DNA of 11,509 bases. It comes from Phormidesmis priestleyi (GTDB lineage: Bacteria > Cyanobacteriota > Cyanobacteriia > Phormidesmidales > Phormidesmidaceae). The notes below the pieces were generated by a model. The model did not search any database. It saw nothing but the letters and a program-made list of their open reading frames with translations, and was not told where the DNA came from. Both the position numbers and the translations under genes were made by a program. The stretch lies in NCBI GenBank assembly GCA_003242115.1, contig QBMP01000027.1, forward strand, positions 2,790 to 14,298. Direction: 5' to 3'. Below, in pieces: positions 8,605-11,509 of the stretch (position 1 is the first letter of the stretch; each line of letters starts with the position of its first letter).

Positions 8605-8624
8605 CACGGTATCTTTGTACCGTG
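8605..8624. promoter_or_regulatory. Inverted repeat CACGGTA-N6-TACCGTG between the antiporter and debranching genes
   Basis: A perfect 7-bp inverted repeat (8605-8611 and 8618-8624) with a 6-nt spacer lies 16 bp upstream of the debranching enzyme ATG and 33 bp beyond the antiporter stop. On the minus strand no T-run follows, so it is a poor intrinsic terminator. It could be an operator, or an intercistronic mRNA hairpin affecting expression or stability of the downstream gene. The binding factor is unknown. Confidence 0.4.
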
Positions 8625-8657
8625 ATTAGGCGTTCTTAAGATGACGAGATCCTAGGA

Positions 8658-10295
8658 TCAGGCAATCACGATGGGTAGGGCGCTGCTCTGCAAAACGGCT
8701 TTAGTCACGGAAGAGGTAGAGGGATGGTTGGCATCTAGGGATCTGCCAATAATGATTTCGCTAGCGCTGTTAGCTTTGGCAGCGTTGATAATCTCTTCAG
8801 AAATAGAGCCTTGAGTGGTGATAAATTGATGGTGAATATCAGCTAATATCTGTTTTGCCTGCTGTTTAAGTTGTTGGATGTCTTGGTTGTGAATGTCTTG
8901 GTCGTGAATGTCGTGGTTGTGAATGACGTGTAGCACAATCACCTCACCATCGCTCCGACGGGCTAAGTCGGCGGCTTGTGTGAGGACTTTGACAGCGCTG
9001 GCAGACGTATTTACGGCGGCGAGGAGCGTAATTTTACGGGCGATCGCAACCTTAGTCGGATCAACTTCCCCCCTTTCTAATAGCTTTGGCGCAAAAAAGG
9101 GAATTGCCCAAGCTCCCAACGGTGCGGTGACCAAAATAGACAGTGCTGAAATCGCCAAAATCGTCTCACCCCCGTCGATGCCAGCGGCCAGCGGTACGGC
9201 TCCAATCGCGGCCTGCACGGTGGCTTTGGCCGAATTTCCGGGGAGCAAAAACAATCGTTCTGGCCATGTCCAGTTGCTGCCCACCGTAGCAAGATACCAG
9301 CCGAGCGATCGCCCCACCAACGTCCCGATCGCCAGCAGCCCCAGCCCCATAAACAACACATTTTCTAGCACTGCGAGTTGAATACTCGCCCCCATCAGCA
9401 CGAATAAAACAATCTCAGCCACCATCCACAAGCTGTCAAATCCACTGCGTAAGCGCCGCGCTAAAGGGGCATTCAGCTCAATTAAAAAGAAGCCTGTCGC
9501 CATTACCGCCAAATAGCCCGAAAAAACAGGAACCGCAGTAGATATAACCACCAGTGACAGGGCGAATCCGGCGGCAACCAACGCATCTTGTACGGTGTTT
9601 TGAGTCCAATTACGCCGAGCGAGGAGCGCTACTAGCAGCCGCGCACTCACCCAGCCCAGCAGTACCCCAAATGTGATTTGAGCAATAACCTGCAAGGGCA
9701 ATAGCTGCAAAGGACTCAGGCTCAGCCCACCCGGTAGCGTCAATCCGGTCATTTGGCCACCCGTTTGGCCTTGGGTCAAGAATGCCAGCAGCAAACTAAA
9801 CACCAGTAGCAGCAGCACATCCGATAGAGCGCTGCCGGTCAAAATCGCGTCGGGAATGCCTTTCTTTACGCCCCAGCCTAAGCTTTTGAGCCGCAGCATT
9901 CCCGGCACAATCACTGCCGGAGATTCTGCGCCGATAATGCAGCCCAGCAGCAGTCCAGTCAGCGGGGTAAAGTGCAGCAGCCAGACGGCAGCTAGCGCGA
10001 TCGCGACAGCCTCACAAGCCGCAGGCAAAAACCCCAACCGCAGCGCCACCGTTCCCTGCTGCGCCAGCTTTTCTCGATCTAGCCCCAGCCCAGCCTTCAT
10101 CAAAATTACCATCACCGCAATCGTGCGCAGTGAATCCGCCGCTGATAGCACGCCTGGGCTAATCACATTACCCACCTGCGGGCCTAGCAAAATGCCGCTC
10201 AGCACCATTCCGACCAGTGCGGGCATTTTAAGTCGTCGTGCCATTTGCCCGACAAAAAAGCCCGCCAATAAAATCCAGATAATACTTGCTAACAT
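8658..10295 (-). CDS. Cation:proton antiporter (CPA family) with C-terminal UspA-like domain, 545 aa
   Basis: Predicted inner-membrane Na+/H+ or K+/H+ exchanger for pH and ion homeostasis. Residues 1 to about 402 hold roughly 12 hydrophobic segments. Conserved features are GMVLSGILLGP 29-39, VILMKAGLGLD 63-73, GAESPAVIVPG 122-132, SALSDVL 155-161 (D159, a candidate ion-site acid), and NSAKATVQAAIGAVPLAAG 354-372, the late helix typical of Na_H_Exchanger proteins. After a short linker, residues about 418-545 form a universal-stress-protein-like domain, starting KITLLAAVNTSASA and ending SVTKAVLQSSALPIVIA. The usual Usp ATP-binding pattern G-x2-G-x9-G(S/T) is not clear. A His/Asp/Gln-rich tandem repeat (458-472) follows the second strand of that domain. 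The start at 10295 has AAGG a few bases upstream. An ATG at 10311 is out of frame. The debranching gene lies 69 bp downstream on the same strand, so co-transcription is possible. Which cation is carried cannot be read from the sequence. Confidence 0.9.
   Translation of the reverse strand: MLASIIWILLAGFFVGQMARRLKMPALVGMVLSGILLGPQVGNVISPGVLSAADSLRTIAVMVILMKAGLGLDREKLAQQGTVALRLGFLPAACEAVAIALAAVWLLHFTPLTGLLLGCIIGAESPAVIVPGMLRLKSLGWGVKKGIPDAILTGSALSDVLLLLVFSLLLAFLTQGQTGGQMTGLTLPGGLSLSPLQLLPLQVIAQITFGVLLGWVSARLLVALLARRNWTQNTVQDALVAAGFALSLVVISTAVPVFSGYLAVMATGFFLIELNAPLARRLRSGFDSLWMVAEIVLFVLMGASIQLAVLENVLFMGLGLLAIGTLVGRSLGWYLATVGSNWTWPERLFLLPGNSAKATVQAAIGAVPLAAGIDGGETILAISALSILVTAPLGAWAIPFFAPKLLERGEVDPTKVAIARKITLLAAVNTSASAVKVLTQAADLARRSDGEVIVLHVIHNHDIHDQDIHNQDIQQLKQQAKQILADIHHQFITTQGSISEEIINAAKANSASEIIIGRSLDANHPSTSSVTKAVLQSSALPIVIA
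8879..8923 (-). repeat. In-frame tandem repeat, 3 x 15 bp (IHxxD x3) in the Usp domain
   Basis: Three 15-bp units starting at 8879, 8894 and 8909 (TGTCTTGGTTGTGAA and close variants) encode IHNHD-IHDQD-IHNQD on the minus strand, residues 458-472 of the antiporter. The result is a His/Asp-rich loop inside the cytoplasmic Usp-like domain. Confidence 0.85.
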
Positions 10296-10425
10296 TGCGC
10301 CTTGTCACCATGCACTCTTTAAAACCCAAGGTAGTCGAGATTGAGGTGCGAATGCGACAAAACTTGTCATCACTCAGTCATAGAATGCAATAGAACCTTA
10401 TTTGTGAGCAAAGGCAAACAAGTTT
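10296..10425. promoter_or_regulatory. Divergent intergenic region between antiporter and puuE
   Basis: These 130 bp must hold the 5' signals for both divergent genes. Facing puuE, TAGAAT at 10381-10386 is a fair -10 hexamer, but no good -35 is correctly spaced: TTGTCA at 10364-10369 leaves only 11 nt. AAAGG at 10410-10414 is a weak, rather distant ribosome-binding site for the ATG at 10426. A 13-bp inverted repeat GACAA-AAC-TTGTC (10356-10368) lies near the middle and could be an operator. No convincing promoter is visible toward the antiporter. Confidence 0.35.
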
Positions 10426-11340
10426 ATGGCTTCAGACTATCCGCGAGATTTGATTGGCTATGGCCAAACGCCGCCGCATCCGCACTGGCCGAATGAGGCT
10501 CAGCTAGCGATTCAGTTTGTGATTAATTACGAAGAAGGCGGCGAAAACTGCATCCTGCATGGGGATGCGGCTTCGGAAGCTTTTTTGTCTGAAACGGTGG
10601 GCGCTGCTCCTTTGCTAGGCGTTCGTAACACCAACATGGAGTCGATGTATGAATACGGCTCCAGGGCTGGATTTTGGCGGCTGTATCGGTTGTTTACTGA
10701 GCGCCAAATGCCGCTGACGGTCTTCGCGGTGGCGATGGCGTTAGCGCGCAATCCTGAGGCGGCTAAGGCAATGGTCGAGGCCGATTGGGAGATTGCTAGC
10801 CACGGCTATCGGTGGATTGATTATCAGTATGTGGGGGAGGAGATGGAGCGATCGCACATTCAAAAAGCGATTGACATTCACACCCAAGTGACCGGCACTC
10901 GGCCTTTAGGCTTTTACCAAGGCCGACTTAGCCCTAACACTCGCCGCCTCGTCGTCGAAGCCGGTGGTTTCCTTTACGACGCTGACAGCTACGCCGATGA
11001 CCTACCCTACTGGACTCACGACTACGGCCAACCGCACTTGGTCATTCCCTACACGCTCGATAGCAACGATATGCGCTTTGCCACCTACCAGGGCTTCAAC
11101 TCAGGTGATCAGTTTTTCACCTATCTCAAAGACGCCTTTGATGTGCTCTACGCCGAAGGCGAAACCGCTCCTAAAATGCTCAGCATTGGTCTACACTGCC
11201 GCCTTTCTGGCAGACCCGGACGCGCCGCTGCTCTGGCCAGATTTTTAGACTACGTACAAAATCATCCCAAAGTTTGGATCTGCCGCCGCGTGGATATTGC
11301 CCGCCATTGGCACACTCACCATGCGCCAGTAGTCACGTAA
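10426..11340 (+). CDS. puuE: PuuE-type allantoinase (putative urate catabolism protein, polysaccharide deacetylase fold), 304 aa
   Basis: Predicted cytosolic cyclic amidohydrolase that opens the allantoin ring to allantoate, a step in nitrogen recovery from urate. The whole protein matches the PuuE pattern: YPRDLIGYG at 5-13, FVINYEEGGEN 31-41, HGDAASEAFLSE 45-56, MESMYEYGSR 71-80, ASHGYRW 124-130, RPLGFYQGRLSPNTRRLVVE 159-178, YTLDSNDMRF 209-218, GFNSGDQFF 223-231, HCRLSGRPGR 257-266 and DIARHW 290-295. NYEEGGE replaces the metal-binding TFDDG motif of NodB-type deacetylases, as expected for this family, whose characterised member is described as metal-independent. The length of about 300 residues is normal and there is no signal peptide. 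ATG 10426 fits the family N-terminus and has AAAGG upstream. No other purine-catabolism gene is in the window, so the urate/allantoin role rests on family assignment. Some relatives are annotated only as polysaccharide or chitin deacetylase. Confidence 0.9.
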   Translation: MASDYPRDLIGYGQTPPHPHWPNEAQLAIQFVINYEEGGENCILHGDAASEAFLSETVGAAPLLGVRNTNMESMYEYGSRAGFWRLYRLFTERQMPLTVFAVAMALARNPEAAKAMVEADWEIASHGYRWIDYQYVGEEMERSHIQKAIDIHTQVTGTRPLGFYQGRLSPNTRRLVVEAGGFLYDADSYADDLPYWTHDYGQPHLVIPYTLDSNDMRFATYQGFNSGDQFFTYLKDAFDVLYAEGETAPKMLSIGLHCRLSGRPGRAAALARFLDYVQNHPKVWICRRVDIARHWHTHHAPVVT

Positions 11341-11361
11341 CGTAGCCTTAATCTCGAATGC

Positions 11362-11381
11362 TGCCATAAAATGCCATAAAA
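11362..11381. repeat. Perfect 10-bp tandem direct repeat (TGCCATAAAA x2)
   Basis: TGCCATAAAA occurs twice back to back (11362-11371, 11372-11381) in the 78-bp gap between the convergent puuE and PIN-domain genes. No hairpin with a T-run is seen nearby, so neither gene has an obvious intrinsic terminator here. The function is unknown and chance is possible. Confidence 0.6.
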
Positions 11382-11418
11382 ACAGACGCTTGCATAATTT
11401 TTGCACAGGCTTTGCAGC

Positions 11419-11509
11419 TTATTTTCTTGAAGGAAAAATACTGAACTGGCGTTTACCCTTTATGCGGTAAGTTTCAAAGTCGTTATGGTCAATGGTAAAA
11501 ACAATAGAC
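11419..11509 (-). CDS. PIN-domain (VapC-like) toxin, C-terminal fragment at window edge
   Basis: On the minus strand a frame is open from the window edge (codons from 11508) to a TAA at 11421-11419. It gives 29 residues, including SIVFTIDHNDFETYRIKGK and ending FSIFPSRK. The pattern (I/V)xTxDxxDF..YR followed by a basic stretch and a final F..(F/L)P is characteristic of the C-terminal end of PIN-domain ribonucleases of VapBC-type toxin-antitoxin modules. There the TxD aspartate is one of the acidic metal-binding residues and D-F begins the last strand. The rest of the toxin and any antitoxin lie beyond base 11509, so whether the gene is intact cannot be judged. It converges on puuE with a 78-bp gap. 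Short length limits certainty. Confidence 0.6.
   Translation of the reverse strand, partial: SIVFTIDHNDFETYRIKGKRQFSIFPSRK

Larger units (their letters stand above)
197..10855. repeat. Dispersed HIP1 octamer GCGATCGC, 16 copies
   Basis: Copies start at 197, 586, 1221, 1771, 2061, 4647, 5074, 6279, 6720, 6767, 7002, 8283, 9040, 9305, 9997 and 10848. All lie inside coding regions. HIP1 is the highly iterated palindrome of many cyanobacterial genomes, so it is the main taxonomic clue in the window. Confidence 0.9.

Noticed and set aside
8923..9381. 152-codon plus-strand reading frame opposite the antiporter gene
   Set aside because: It lies wholly inside the antiporter on the other strand. Its translation is compositionally odd (Ser/Ala/Thr-rich) with no recognisable domain, whereas the antiporter frame has clear family motifs.
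6456..10295. Glycogen debranching and ion antiport as a dedicated two-gene system
   Set aside because: They are same-strand neighbours only. The 69-bp gap, the inverted repeat between them and the lack of a known functional link make a chance arrangement at least as likely.
9856..10344. 162-codon plus-strand reading frame covering the antiporter 5' end
   Set aside because: Antisense shadow of a conserved membrane protein. It has no ribosome-binding site or domain, and its Ser/Pro/Ala-rich composition is expected from reading the hydrophobic strand backwards.
11382..11418. Terminator hairpin between puuE and the PIN gene (repeated TTGCA words around 11390-11415)
   Set aside because: The TTGCA words are direct rather than inverted, and I found no stable stem followed by a T-run on either strand.

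Overview
The window looks like a chromosomal segment from a cyanobacterium. At least 16 copies of the palindrome GCGATCGC (HIP1) occur in 11.5 kb, where about 0.2 would be expected by chance. The gene families also fit: a very large Ser/Thr kinase/histidine kinase hybrid of the HstK type and an iron-type ABC ATPase. The hexamer GCTAGC is also strongly over-represented (17 copies). I cannot name a species.

Layout, left to right. (1) 1-712 (+) is the 3' part of an ABC transporter ATPase with a TOBE domain, most like ferric-iron (FutC/FbpC) or related anion importers. Its Walker A and Q-loop lie outside the window. (2) 831-6401 (+) encodes a 1856-residue orphan signalling protein: Ser/Thr kinase domain, STAND/AAA-like ATPase, helical repeat region, GAF domain, then a histidine kinase with HisKA and HATPase. 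(3) 6456-8588 (-), convergent with the kinase, is a 710-residue amylo-alpha-1,6-glucosidase type glycogen-debranching enzyme. (4) 8658-10295 (-), on the same strand and upstream of the debranching gene, is a CPA-type Na+/H+ (or K+/H+) antiporter with a C-terminal UspA-like domain. (5) 10426-11340 (+), divergent from the antiporter across 130 bp, is a PuuE-type allantoinase/polysaccharide deacetylase-fold protein of purine (urate) catabolism. (6) 11419-11509 (-) is the C-terminal end of a PIN-domain (VapC-like) toxin that runs off the window.

Functionally the genes look like ordinary neighbours rather than one pathway: nutrient import, signalling, glycogen mobilisation, ion homeostasis, nitrogen salvage from purines and a toxin-antitoxin remnant or locus. 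The antiporter and debranching genes share a strand with a 69-bp gap and could be co-transcribed. A perfect 7-bp inverted repeat sits in that gap. The kinase has no response regulator beside it in the window.

A recurring feature is short in-frame tandem repeats (12- or 15-bp units) inside three of the genes: HLAS x3 at the debranching enzyme N-terminus, a His/Asp-rich 5-residue repeat x3 in the Usp domain of the antiporter, and ADTF x2 and an Asp/Ser repeat x3 in the kinase. No RNA genes, insertion sequences or CRISPR arrays were seen. No intergenic stretch exceeds 130 bp. I found no convincing new multi-gene system.
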